From: Corythucha ciliata
Taxonomy: Eukaryota; Arthropoda; Insecta; Hemiptera; Tingidae
Length of the DNA stretch: 64,000 nucleotides
Assembly: GCA_038030265.1 (NCBI GenBank)
Contig: CM075940.1
Location: 30,046,940-30,110,939 of the forward strand
Direction: 5' to 3'
The notes beneath the pieces are model-generated. The model was not told the origin of the DNA, searched no databases, and saw nothing but the letters and a program-made list of their open reading frames with translations. Positions 33,787-44,386 of this stretch are shown here, one piece after another; position 1 is the first letter of the stretch, and each line of letters begins with the position of its first letter. A program made the translations under genes and the position numbers.

Positions 33787-34133
33787 AATTATGAAACATC
33801 GCTTACGGGATAAAAACGATACTTTGCTGCTAAAGTTGAGAAAATGATCAAATTCATGGCTATGGGAGGGGGAAGGTCAAAACCGCTAATCTGCGGCTGA
33901 AATTGAGAAGAACGATACACTCGGCCAAAAGTGAGAAACGCGCTAATTTGCGGGTAGAGTCAAAAAAATCGCCCTTAACTGAGAGATTGAGGCCAGCAAG
34001 ATGTCCAGATTCAAGAGTGTGCTGGCTGGGTGGAATGATGACTAAAATGTGAAATTACCCCCTCCCCTCATCGTTACAAGATTTCAATCTGATCCCCCAC
34101 CCCCCCAAGGACAAATTCCTACCTACGCCTCTG
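33787..34133. repeat. Direct duplicate of 32765-33122
   Basis: GGGATAAAAACGATACTTTG, then family-1 units, then the subterminal segment, about 90% alike by eye. It forms the right end of E4. Confidence 0.8.
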
Positions 34134-34141
34134 ATTGAAAT
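34134..34141. repeat. 8-bp target-site duplication of element E4 (right)
   Basis: ATTGAAAT, identical to 28789-28796. Confidence 0.78.
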
Positions 34142-34715
34142 ATCCCAAATACTTTGCGCGTAAAACGTTGAGGGGTAGTACTTGTATGCCCTCTTAATGT
34201 TTGAGAAATAATACCAATGACTCCCCCCCTTCCCAAATATTCAATTCAGGCTCATTACATAAATTTATGGCTTCAGGGGCAAGATAGCCCGATCGTGAAA
34301 GCTAAGAGTCCTCGCCTGATGCCGACTACATTGGCGATAGGTTTACACGAGTTACTGTAGACCTCATAATCAACTCAACTTTGGCCATCCGTGGTGGAAG
34401 CTTGCCTCATCATGACAGATGACAACATGGCAAGCTAACTTGCAGCGCCAACCAAACCATTCTCGCTCACTGCGCGGTTTATAAGGTCAGGTGAGTTCGA
34501 AGACTGAAATGAGGTGTGCGAAAAAGCGACAAGATATCAGAATCACACGTATGATCTCAAGAAAAATGTTGGAATGCAGCATCCAAGATCAGAACATTAA
34601 CGTCGTATTTTAAACACCTAAATAAGTCAATTTTTGAAGTAGGTATCTTAGAAAAGACACAAAATTATGAAGGCTGAATTGGGAGCTTGGGGTCATACGT
34701 GGGGCGGATCATCAT
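34142..34715. other. Unannotated DNA between E4 and the duplicated block
   Basis: No gene, RNA or repeat recognised. Confidence 0.35.
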
Positions 34716-36866
34716 AAAATTGGACGGCAGTTTTAATCAGTTGAACACGATAAACAAAGGCTTACCAGGTGGAAGTGTTCTAATTACAAGAAATCTCGGA
34801 TGTCTTCGAAAGTACCTACAGGTAAATTGCCGTCGGAAAAGAGGAACGTTTAATTAACCAGCTAAGCTTCGTTAGTCATAGTCACAGTTGATAGCAATAC
34901 TTTCAGGCGAGTTTGTCATGTTATCTGTGTAATCACTAGCTCCCGCTCAAGTGCTGCTCACGATGACGGTTGATTCTCAGCTTTTAGTTTTCAAAAATCA
35001 TGAAAGAGAGTCCTCGAGGTCTTAAAAGAGCTCTCGCCGCTGAAACATTTGTACTTTTGTTTCAAATCTTCAAGCATAGCTGAAAAATTGAGGAAACTAA
35101 AACATTTTGCCAACGATAAGCGAACCTGTTTGTGAGGGGGGACCAAATCCCGGGAAAACTTTGGCGGCAAATTCTGCATGGCGGCTAAATTTGAGTAGAT
35201 AATCTTCAAATTTCGAATATTATGACGACAGTGTTCGACGAGACTTAAGCGTACGCGCCATCAGACCGAGATAAACTCACTCACGTCCACAACCAACTAT
35301 TCAATTTATTTGCGACTAATAAGATATATTGCCGAACAAAAAAATGTATTTGGTACAGAAAAACCACAAATCGAGGCAAAATTGACGGTTCCTCGACGGA
35401 TTTTAGCCAGTGCAAGGGGCATCTACATATATTGTGTACAGTTGCCTGTCCGCCGCGTCAGCTTCTAATGAAAAGTAACTCTGAGGCGAACAGTCTGTTT
35501 CTGGTGACTGGTTCTGGTTTTAAATAATAAACGATAATCATTCGTACTCAAATAAAACCTTCAAATATACAGCAGTGGTGGAGCAATAAATTGAAGTCAT
35601 CCCGCAGTAACCCCCCCACACACACCTCATCTGACATGAGCAGACCTTATACAGGGTGGTTCGGGATAAGTGTGGCAACATTTTCGGTAAAACTACGTCA
35701 AAATTGGAGTAGAATGTGACCTTCGCGGATGTCCTATCTTCATTTTCCTAGGAGTTATGATTTTTTTTAGTGTTTTTATTTCCAATAAACTGAATTTGCT
35801 CCAGAAAAACGAAGATTGCTCGACTGCTGTTACAATTTCCTCGAATGTGACCACATTTTCCGAAAATACGGAAGATTTCCTGTGCAATGATTGTCATTAC
35901 ATTCTTCAAATTCAAAAGCATCACAAACCCCCAAACATCTGGCATTTTTACCATGGAATTCCCAAAATCTCTAGTTTTATGGGCTAGAAAAACATATGCC
36001 ATTTCCAGAAGGTTACTTAAACGTCTGGCCAAGTGTCACAAAAACTTGCCCAGTGTCTGAACTTTCCAATGGTACCCTGACGATCCAAATCATCAATCTC
36101 CTTGGAAGCAAAAATCCCTTTTTAGATTAAAAACCGTGAGGTTTTTTGTAGCCAAAATGTCAGCTGTTTTTTACTCTTCCGGTAGTTTTTTTTTCCTTCG
36201 TTTTCATCTTCTTCTTGAGACGTGTCAGAAACTGACAATTTTATGATTTGGCAACAACACCTGCTCATTTGCTATCTCTCTCTAATAAATTCAGTTCCAT
36301 GGACCGTGCGATTACCATGACGGCGAAAATATTGTTTCCTTGATATTTTCCTAGTAGGTTCAATATGGCTCATTTTGACGTTTTTCACTGGTTTCCCAAA
36401 CGTTTGGTATGATATCTCAGTGAAAACTCAACGGATTTCAATTTTTTTTTTTAGACCAATCGAAAGCTTACAATATGGGCATGTTTTTACTATGTTCGGT
36501 CGATGCTCGACCCATCATGAATTTAACTAAAATAGCCCCTTAAAGACAAGCGAAAATTAAATATCACTCTTTTTCGCTTTTTCGAGTAATAATAAATAAA
36601 CATACCTAAAGACGACTTTTGCGTTATGGTGTAGAGTTTTCGAAAGCGAAATTTTGTGCTCTTTACAAAAATGTCACTCACTTTGCTCAATTTTGAAAGG
36701 TTAACCCATCAGAGACGATTTTTGTTGGAAAGAGGTGGTTTGGCTTAAAAAGTACGAAAAACACTGAAACTCCGAAACGAAGCGTTTGCGACCCTATGTC
36801 CATAGGGAACACCCTGTATATTGGACACTTTATTTATACTTATTATGGGCCAATTATTTCAAAGCT
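34716..36866. repeat. Duplicated block, copy A (2.15 kb)
   Basis: Starts AAAATTGGACGGCAG and ends TTATTTCAAAGCT. It matches 37524-39484 with few substitutions and several indels, notably a segment of about 200 bp (about 35545-35745) absent from copy B. Contains the inverted-repeat element at 35650-36819. No gene is recognised inside; short frames occur on both strands in both copies. Confidence 0.9.
35650..36819. mobile_element. Possible DNA transposon with ATACAGGGTG ends
   Basis: The left end is TATACAGGGTGGTTCGGG; the reverse complement of the right end is TATACAGGGTGTTCCC. A TA dinucleotide at each flank would fit a TA-duplicating family. About 1.17 kb, no transposase recognised. In copy B of the duplicated block the left end has been deleted. 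Confidence 0.6.
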
Positions 36867-37523
36867 GAAATTGGGAAAAATCGCTAATTTGCAACTTGCA
36901 GATATGAAGTTGTGGAAAAACGTTACTTCGCGGATACAAATAAAGAAAATCACTAATTCCCGACAAAAATTGAAAAAATCACAAATTTTGCAGCTAAAAT
37001 TAAGAAAAAATCGCTGATTCGCGGTGCATGGAGGCCATTCTACGAATAAATTATGGAAATCAACGCAAAAGTGTAGTATTTGGCCCAACCCCGCGGTTAA
37101 AGTTTAGAAAACACGCTATAATATTGACACAAAAAATAGGTACGTTTTCACGTTAAATTGGACAAAAATGGCAAATTCACAACTGAAATGGCGTAAAATC
37201 GCCCATTCGCGCATGAAAAAGGGAATAGGATGCTGAATGGCCGCAAAAATGAGCACAAAACGCTATTTCACAGCTGAAATTGGGAAAAATCGCTAATTTG
37301 CAACTTGCAGATATGAAGTTGTGGAAAAACGTTACTTCGCGGATACAAATAAAGAAAATCACTAATTCCCGACAAAAATTGAAAAAATCACAAATTTTGC
37401 AGCTAAAATTAAGAAAAACGTTAATTTTCAGTTGAAATTGGGGAAAAGTGCTAATTCTCAGTTGAACATGGAAAAAATTGCTAATTCGCAGCTAAAAATG
37501 GAAAAAATCGCCAATTTACAGCT
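36867..37523 (-). repeat. Family-1 minisatellite between the duplicated blocks
   Basis: Made of near-identical copies of the E4 array: 36997-37482 matches 29371-29870, and 36862-37003 matches part of it again (about 29651-29790). Recent copying, not independent decay. Confidence 0.85.
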
Positions 37524-39484
37524 AAAATTGGACGGCAGTTTTAATCAGTTGAACACGATAAACAAAAGCTTACCAGGTGGAAGTGTTCTAATTACAAGAA
37601 ATCTCGGATGTCTTCGAAAGTACCTACAGGTAAATTGCCGTCGGAAAAGAGGAACGTTTAATTAACCAGCTAAGCTTCGTTAGTCATAGTCACAGTTGAT
37701 AGCAAATTCAGACGAGTTTGTCATGTTATCTGTGTAATCACTAGCTCCCGCTCAAGTGCTGCTCACGATGACGGTTGATTCTCAGCTTTTAGTTTTCAAA
37801 AATCATGAAAGAGAGTCCTCGAGGTCTTAAAAGAGCTCTCGCCGCTGAAACATTTGTACTTTTGTTTCAAATCTTCAAGCATAGCTGAAAAATTGAGGAA
37901 ACTAAAACATTTTGCCACCGATAAGCGAACCTGTTTGTGAGGGGGGACCAAATCCCGGGAAAACTTTGGCGGCAAATTCTGCATGGCGGCTAAATTTGAG
38001 TAGATAATCTTCAAATTTCGAATATTATGATGACAGTGTTCGACGTGACTTACGCTTACGCGCCATCAGACCGAGATAAGCTCACTCACGTCCACAACCA
38101 ACTAGGTATTCAATAAGATATATTGCCGAACAAAAAAATGTATTTGGTACCGAAAAACCACAAATCGAGGCAAAATTGACGGTTCCTCGACGGACTTTAG
38201 CCAGTGCAAGGGGCATCTACATATATTGTGTGCAGTTGCCTGTCCACCGCGTCAGCTTCTAATGAAAAGTAACTCTCTGAGGCGAACAGTCTGTTTCTGG
38301 TGGCTGGTTCTGGTTTTAAATAATAAACGATAATCATTCGTACTTTTCGATAATCTTCATTTTCCTAAGAGTTATGATTTTTTTTAGTGTTTTTATTTCC
38401 AAACTGAATTTGCTCCAGAAAAACGAAGATTGCTCGACTGCTGTTACAATTTCCTCGAAAGTGACCACATTTTCCGAAAATACGGAAGATTTCCTGTGCA
38501 ATGATTGTCATTACATTCTTCAAATGCATCACAAACCCCCAAACATCTGGCATTTTTACCATGGAATTCCCAAAATCTCTAGTTTTGTGGGCTAGAAAAA
38601 CATATGCCATTTCCAGAAGGTTACAAAAACTTCCAAAGTGTCACAAAAACTTGCCCAGTGTCTGAACTTTCCAATGGTACACTGACGATCCAAATCATCA
38701 ATCTCGTTCGAAGCAAAAATCCCTTTTTAGATTAAAAACCGTGAGGTTTTTTGTAGCCAAAATGTCGGCTGTTTTTTACTCTTCCGGTAGTTTTTTCCTT
38801 CGTTTTCATCTTCTTCTTCTTGAGACGTGTCAGAAACTGAAAATTTTATTATTTGTCAACAAGACCTACTCATTTGCTATCTCTCTCTAACTATCTCTCT
38901 CTAATAAATTCAGTTCCATGGACCGTGCGATTACCATGACGGCGAAAATATTGTTTTCTTGATATTTTCCTAGTAGGTTCAATATGGCTCATTTTGACGT
39001 TTTTCACTGGTTTCCCAAACGTTTGGTATGATATCTCAGTGAAAACTCAACGGATTTCAATTTTTTTTTTAGACCAATCGAAAGCTTACAATATGGGCAT
39101 GTTTTTACTATGTTCGGTCGATGCTCGACCCATCATGAATTTAACTAAAATAGCCCCTTAAAGACAAGCGAAAATTAATTATCACTCTTTTTCGCTTTTT
39201 CGAGTAATAATAAATAAACATACCTAAAGACGACTTTTGCGTTATGGTGTAGTGTTTTCGAAAGCGAAATTTTGTGCTCTTTACAAAAATGTCACTCACT
39301 TTGCTCAATTTTGAAAGGTTAACCCATCAGAGACGATTTTTGTTGGAAAGAGGTGGTTTGGCTTAAAAAGTACGAAAAACACTGAAACTCCGAAACGAAG
39401 CGTTTGCGACCCTATGTCCATAGGGAACACCCTGTATATTGGACACTTTATTTATACTTATTATGGGCCAATTATTTCAAAGCT
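37524..39484. repeat. Duplicated block, copy B (1.96 kb)
   Basis: See copy A at 34716. It ends TTATTTCAAAGCT immediately before the sequence leading to the gag-protease ORF. Confidence 0.9.
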
Positions 39485-39712
39485 CGCGGGGTAAACAGCG
39501 AGTTATGGCGATTACTCGTCTTATAGGTTATTTATTTTTATTATTCAGTGGGCCCGCACCCGGCCTAGCCGAGCCCGAAGCGCTTAAGCCGTTACCGGCT
39601 CATACGCCATACCCTTAGGGTCGGACTCGGAAAAGCCTAATGCGGGTCCGCAAACCTATCTACGGCATTCACAAACTGAAGGACTCGGACCCCCTCGGCC
39701 CTCGAGAATGTG
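39485..39712 (+). other. Leader of the gag-protease ORF
   Basis: GC-rich compared with its left neighbour. An in-frame stop at 39677 separates it from the ORF. TTATTATTCAG near 39540 could be a 3' splice site. No 5' LTR is visible. Confidence 0.35.
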
Positions 39713-42055
39713 ATGCCTGGCAACCTATCTGTCCGGGAGGAGGGACCGTCTATTCGTCAGTTTTTCACGCTTCTCGAAAACACGACCAATGACTTTACCG
39801 AACAACAAAAGTTGTCCCTTTTACAGTCTAAGCTGAAACGAGGAGCCCTGGATTATTACCTGACTTTAAAAGACCTCTGGACCGAAGAACAGCCCTTTAC
39901 TCGCGTACGAGACGCCCTCATTGACCGATTTTCCGACACCAAAACCCCTGAGGAATCCCTTAGAACTTTATTCGAAACCAAACAACGACCCGATGAAACC
40001 CCTCGCAAGTACGCTGAACGTCTCACTTTGCTGGCTGAAAGAACGTTGACTCCCCTCGAAGCTCGACAAACTCCCCAAGACCAACCTCAAGCCATCCAAC
40101 AGCGAGCATTACATGCCTTCGTTACGGGCCTCAAAAATGGCAATTCCGGAATAATGGCTGCCCTTGAACCTGTCAGTCTCGAAGACGCGGTACGCCGCGC
40201 TGAAAAGTTAGAAAAACAAAAAACTCGTGAAGAAGAAACTGACATTCCCCACCTTTTCAGCGTACAGCAGTCCTTTCCCCATACGGGTTCACAACAAAGG
40301 AATACCCAGATGACCTCCGTCCGGTGTTTTGTGTGTAATGAAGTGGGCCATGTGAAACGTAACTGTCCTAAAAATTCGTCAGAAACTAATTCGAGTTTTC
40401 CCAATTCCCCTCGTGACCCGAAACGGCTTGCTAAACCATCCAAACCGTGTATGTATTGTCAGTCCCTCGAGCATTTTCCGTCGAATTGTCCTCGCTTGCA
40501 TACCCCGTCGACCATCTCGTGTGACTATTGTGGATATTTGGGACATGACCAGAGTAAATGTAGGCAGTATCAAGCGGCAATAAGCAAGACAAGTTCCAGT
40601 CCAATGAATAGTGTTGAACCTCGAAACAAAGAGGTCAACGTCGTTATTGTTCCTCACGTACAAACCCCTGGTCCCCCACTTATAACCCTCCAAATGAAAA
40701 TTAACAACCGAGAGTATCAAATGATTGTCGATTCAGGAGCCCAGACTTCCATTCTTCCGCGAGCTCTACCGCATATTCCAATGGAACCCTCCACCCTTGT
40801 AGCCCGGCTAGCAGATGGCTCCGAGATGTTGCTTCCGGGAAGACAAACAGTCGACGTGACCATCCTCGGACTAACATTACGTCACTCTTTTGCCGTACCA
40901 TCCACCTCATGTTCTAGTTATGGACTGATGGGCCTAGACCTTCTCCGCAAATTACCCGTTTGGCTTGATCTTGCACGCGGGCGAGTCATATTAGAAGAGC
41001 CCAACTTTCAATCGACCCATTCCCCTGGCCGAAAGTTAATAACATCCACATCCGACACTTCGAAGGAGACTTTTTCGGGAACATGTGCCACTTTGGCGGG
41101 AATGTCTGTAAGGTCCGAACAAACAGACGGAACTCGCGAATATCCTACTAAGAGAAACATCGAGTCGCTCTCACCGTCGGAGGAAAATGACAGTCCCATT
41201 TCCCATGATCGAACCCCGAATCCTCTGCCCCTCCCAAAGGACGAAGTTGCAGACGCATGCCTTGATTCAACAAAACTTGACGGATTGGTTTCCCTCGAAA
41301 TTGAATCACCTGAGGAGACTAACTCAGAAACAGGGTCGTCCAACACAAACGATGCCGAACTTATAATAGAACAGAAACTGAGGATTCTGCCCGAACCATT
41401 CCGTAGCGTAGCCCAAGAGCTCTACACACAGTATGAGGAACTAGCCGGTTGGTTTGAAGCTCATCGACTACGAGTTGACGCTTTCGTGGAAAATATCAAT
41501 CAGAGACGAAGTCAGACAGAGTTGGAGATGCCACGGCGTGCGTTGGATTTGCCGACGCTCCTCTCGTGCATCACCAATCCGCCTCCTCCCCCTCCACCAG
41601 AACTGAATGAATTAAATGCCGATGGTAACGAATCTGATACTTCATCAGCTCCCTCTGTGGGACAACCCCGTCGCCGTCGGGCCTCTCGACATCTCAGAAG
41701 TACCAGCTCAGCAAGTCAACCGTCGACCGCGCCAGAACTGGAACAAGGGGACCGAAAGGATGAAAAAGTACAGCCTCAGCGCCGAACCGTTCGCCGTCGT
41801 AGCGAACCTACACGTGCCGGCCCGTCGCGATCGTCGTCCCTAATCGACTGTCCCGTATGTCGGCTAAGGAAAAGAGCCCGAGTAAAAACGCGGTGTTACT
41901 CCTGCGAATATTTACTTCGCCTAGACGATCGTGAGCGTCTGAAACATAATACCGAGAACCACACGGCAAACGGACAAGAGGATCTCCGGTGTTCAGCTTG
42001 CCTAGTGGCCCGCGCCCGACGCCTAAAGGGAGAACCCTCGGCGAAAGACGAATAG
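39713..42055 (+). CDS. Gag-protease ORF without reverse transcriptase, Cys-rich C-terminus (780 codons)
   Basis: A single uninterrupted frame from ATG 39713 to TAG 42055, in a neighbourhood where every other retroelement frame is broken. Order: capsid-like gag (IRQFFTLLENTTNDF, KRGALDYYLTLKDLW); three CCHC zinc knuckles at about residues 205, 246 and 270 (CFVCNEVGHVKRNC, CMYCQSLEHFPSNC, CDYCGYLGHDQSKC); a retropepsin-type aspartic protease with IVDSGAQTSILP near 337; then about 400 residues of unfamiliar sequence: an acidic linker, a helical segment (about 560-605), a proline run, a basic stretch and three CxxC pairs (CPVC, CYSC, CSAC, about 713-760). No RT, RNase H or integrase follows. A purine tract and LTR-like sequence follow directly, so it is part of an LTR element, probably non-autonomous; domestication is possible but not shown. 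Confidence 0.82.
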   Translation: MPGNLSVREEGPSIRQFFTLLENTTNDFTEQQKLSLLQSKLKRGALDYYLTLKDLWTEEQPFTRVRDALIDRFSDTKTPEESLRTLFETKQRPDETPRKYAERLTLLAERTLTPLEARQTPQDQPQAIQQRALHAFVTGLKNGNSGIMAALEPVSLEDAVRRAEKLEKQKTREEETDIPHLFSVQQSFPHTGSQQRNTQMTSVRCFVCNEVGHVKRNCPKNSSETNSSFPNSPRDPKRLAKPSKPCMYCQSLEHFPSNCPRLHTPSTISCDYCGYLGHDQSKCRQYQAAISKTSSSPMNSVEPRNKEVNVVIVPHVQTPGPPLITLQMKINNREYQMIVDSGAQTSILPRALPHIPMEPSTLVARLADGSEMLLPGRQTVDVTILGLTLRHSFAVPSTSCSSYGLMGLDLLRKLPVWLDLARGRVILEEPNFQSTHSPGRKLITSTSDTSKETFSGTCATLAGMSVRSEQTDGTREYPTKRNIESLSPSEENDSPISHDRTPNPLPLPKDEVADACLDSTKLDGLVSLEIESPEETNSETGSSNTNDAELIIEQKLRILPEPFRSVAQELYTQYEELAGWFEAHRLRVDAFVENINQRRSQTELEMPRRALDLPTLLSCITNPPPPPPPELNELNADGNESDTSSAPSVGQPRRRRASRHLRSTSSASQPSTAPELEQGDRKDEKVQPQRRTVRRRSEPTRAGPSRSSSLIDCPVCRLRKRARVKTRCYSCEYLLRLDDRERLKHNTENHTANGQEDLRCSACLVARARRLKGEPSAKDE

Positions 42056-42089
42056 ATCGCCGTTTCGCCGTCTTCGGTGAAGGGAGGGA

Positions 42090-43495
42090 TGTGAAGGGTC
42101 ACGGCCCCCCCCCCCTCTTTTTGGATATATGTTATTAGTTATAAGTTTATACAAAAGAATTAGTTGTAGTTTATAGGATTCGATTTGAGTTCAGTAGTTT
42201 ATAATAATATAAGGGGAGACAGAAGTCCCAAAAGGAACTATATTTTAGATATAACAACTTCGTAATAAACTAGTTAATTATCAGGCAGTCAAATTCGTTA
42301 ATCTCTAATTAATTCTGAGAAGGAAGAATGTTCACACCCCTCTTAAAATCTCCCCACCACTCCTCGATGACTTTTCCATTCTAACCTTTACCTCACCCAA
42401 CCAAACCAAAAAGCAGACAGTTGCTCGTAGACCGTCTTGGAGAGTAGTGAAGACTCCATACGCCCTTGAGATTCCCGGTGGTAGGGAAAATTGGTTCATC
42501 AAGTCGGTACGTGTAAACGAGCAGTTTGTCAGCGAGTGGTGCAAGTTTACGCAGTCTCGTTCAGTCCTCGCTGTGTGTTGTCATTCTCGTCGTGTTGCCA
42601 GTGCGTACGCTTGCGCAGTCTCGTTCAGTTCTCGCTGTGTGTTGTCGTCCTCGTCGTGTTGCCAGTGTGTACGTCTACGCAGTCTCATTCAGTTCTCGCG
42701 GTGTGTTAGTATCCTCGTTGTGACCGTCAGTGCGTGTTTTACGCAATACTCGTCTTGTCTTCTCCAAACTTCGTCGTTTCGTCGGTGCGTACTTTTACGC
42801 AGCCCTCTCCAGTACTCGTCAGTGCGTGTTTTACGCAATACTCGTCTTGTCTTCCCCAAACTTCGTCGTTTCGTCGGTGCGTACTTTTACGCAGCCCTCT
42901 CCAGTACTCGTCAGTGCGTGTTTTACGCAATACTCGTCTTGTCTCCTCCAAGTTCGTCGTGCGTACTTTTACGCAGTCCTCCCCCAGTATTCGTCAGTGC
43001 GTGTTTTACGCAGTACTCGTCTTGTCTCATCCAAGTCTCCAAGTTTCGTCGGTGTGTAATTTTACGCAGTCCTTCTCCAGTTCTCGTCCAAGTTTCGTCG
43101 GCGCGTACTATTGCGCCCTTCCTCGTCATCCGCCGTACATTAACACGTTGGACCGATTCTGAACCGAAACCCATTACTGATCAGTGAGTACTGTCTGTTC
43201 TCCTTTCGATAACCCCGTTTTTCTCATGTCCTGGGGAACCAGTGAACATTCTTGAATAAAATACTAGATCAATTTATTATCGTAAATTCATTGTGTTCTT
43301 TTTAAGTCGTTTCGTTTCATTAATTATTTGATGGTGATTTAAATTTCAAGTCATTATTCGTAGCTAGAGGAAGATTTCGAAAATAACGTTTAAATAAAAG
43401 AAGTTAAGCACAATTAAGTCTACATTTCATTACTCCTCTCCTAACAGCCTCTCCACAGGGTAAGACTCCCCACGTCGTGGTAAAATCTTACCACA
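42090..43495 (+). repeat. Long terminal repeat-like sequence (1.4 kb) after the gag-protease ORF
   Basis: A purine tract GAAGGGAGGGA ends at 42089; the next bases are TGTGAAGGGTC, a typical LTR start. The segment ends TTACCACA at 43495 (TGTG...CACA). It contains AATAAA at 43255-43260 and the tandem hairpin block at 42535-43110. The right border is inferred from the point where copia gag coding starts. No second copy exists in the window. Confidence 0.6.
42535..43110 (+). repeat. Tandem repeat block with about twelve TGCGT...ACGCA hairpins
   Basis: Three units of about 64 bp (42547-42730, CGCAGTCTCGTTCAG ... CTCGTCGTGTTGCCAG) are followed by four units of 83-92 bp starting near 42733, 42825, 42917 and 43000. 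Every half-unit contains GTGCGTACTTTTACGCAG or GTGCGTGTTTTACGCAA, a 5-6-bp stem with a short loop. The long open frames here follow from the repeat and are not proteins. Confidence 0.88.
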
Positions 43496-43496
43496 G

Positions 43497-44386
43497 ACGA
43501 TCCTAAGAAGGACAGGAAAGCTCGTTCTGAGATTATCCTCGCTGTGGATAAAGTAATTTATCCCCATATCATGAAGACTACGACGGCGAAAGAATGCTGG
43601 GAAGCACTAAATCGTGCATTTGAAGACTCGGGGCTAAACTAGACGTATCTCGTTACTACAATCGTTGCTCGTCAAGCTCAACGATTTCCCCAACGTCGAG
43701 GAGTATTGTAACCACATTCTTACGACCGCTCAGAAACTTAATGAAATTAAGTTTGACGTCAGTGACGAGTGGATCGGTTCCCTGCTCCTAGCTGGTCTCC
43801 CCGAAGAGTACCGACCTATGATCATGGGACTTGAGAGCTCCGGCACCAAAATTACATCTGACTCTGTAAAGGTCAAGCTCCTTCAAGAAATCGGTCATCA
43901 TGACAAAAATACGGATCAATCGACTAGTGATAACGCTTTCTACTCCAAGCCAAATCACAGGATTGACAAGCCAGCCAAAGTGTGACAAGTGCCATCGTTT
44001 AGGCCATTATGCCTCACATTGTCGCGCCAGACAGTGTAATCGTTATCAGTCTGAACAAAATCAGTCAGCTGCCAACCATCGATACAAAAACAAGAAAAAA
44101 AACGTTCTTCGCTTGTGGTTTTACTGCCATGACTAGAGGATCAACGAAATCCTGGTTTTTGGATTCCGCCGCCTCGTCACATATCACTAATGATACTAAA
44201 AACTTTGTGCCTCATGCCACGTCTGACACACAAATTCTCGGTGTTGACAACCAAAATCTGACTGCTACTTCCACAGGCACAGTGAATTTTTCGGTAACTG
44301 CTTTTCGGACCCACTCGACTCAACCGATATTGAGGTCAATAATGTCCTTTACGCACCAAATGCTGCCGCCAACCTCCTGTCTGTGA
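43497..44386 (+). pseudogene. Copia gag and protease, broken
   Basis: A gag part (TTTAKECWEALNRAFEDSG, ILTTAQKLNEIKFDV, LLAGLPEEYRPMI), a CCHC knuckle CDKCHRLGHYASHC, and the protease WFLDSAASSHITND. A TAG after the first gag block and at least three frame changes (near 43640, 43980, 44100) break it; the protease part loses frame again before 44390. Confidence 0.85.

Larger units (their letters stand above)
28797..34133. mobile_element. Element E4: 5.3-kb composite with hAT-type ends
   Basis: The left end is CAGGTGCGTAGTTACG followed by a long G run; the reverse complement of the right end is CAGAGGCGTAGGTAGG followed by a G-rich stretch. Both flanks carry ATTGAAAT. Inside are family-1 arrays (29360-30395, 32340-32960, 33590-33960), a nested palindromic TATCGATA block with a tRNA-like gene (30396-32346), and repeated subterminal segments (32978-33122, 33207-33345, 33995-34133). 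The ends are less alike than in E1-E3, so the call depends mostly on the perfect 8-bp duplication. Confidence 0.7.

Noticed and set aside
42447..43187. Overlapping long open frames (up to 246 codons) on the plus strand
   Set aside because: They arise from the tandem repeats in the LTR; different frames give the same repeating text and none resembles a protein.
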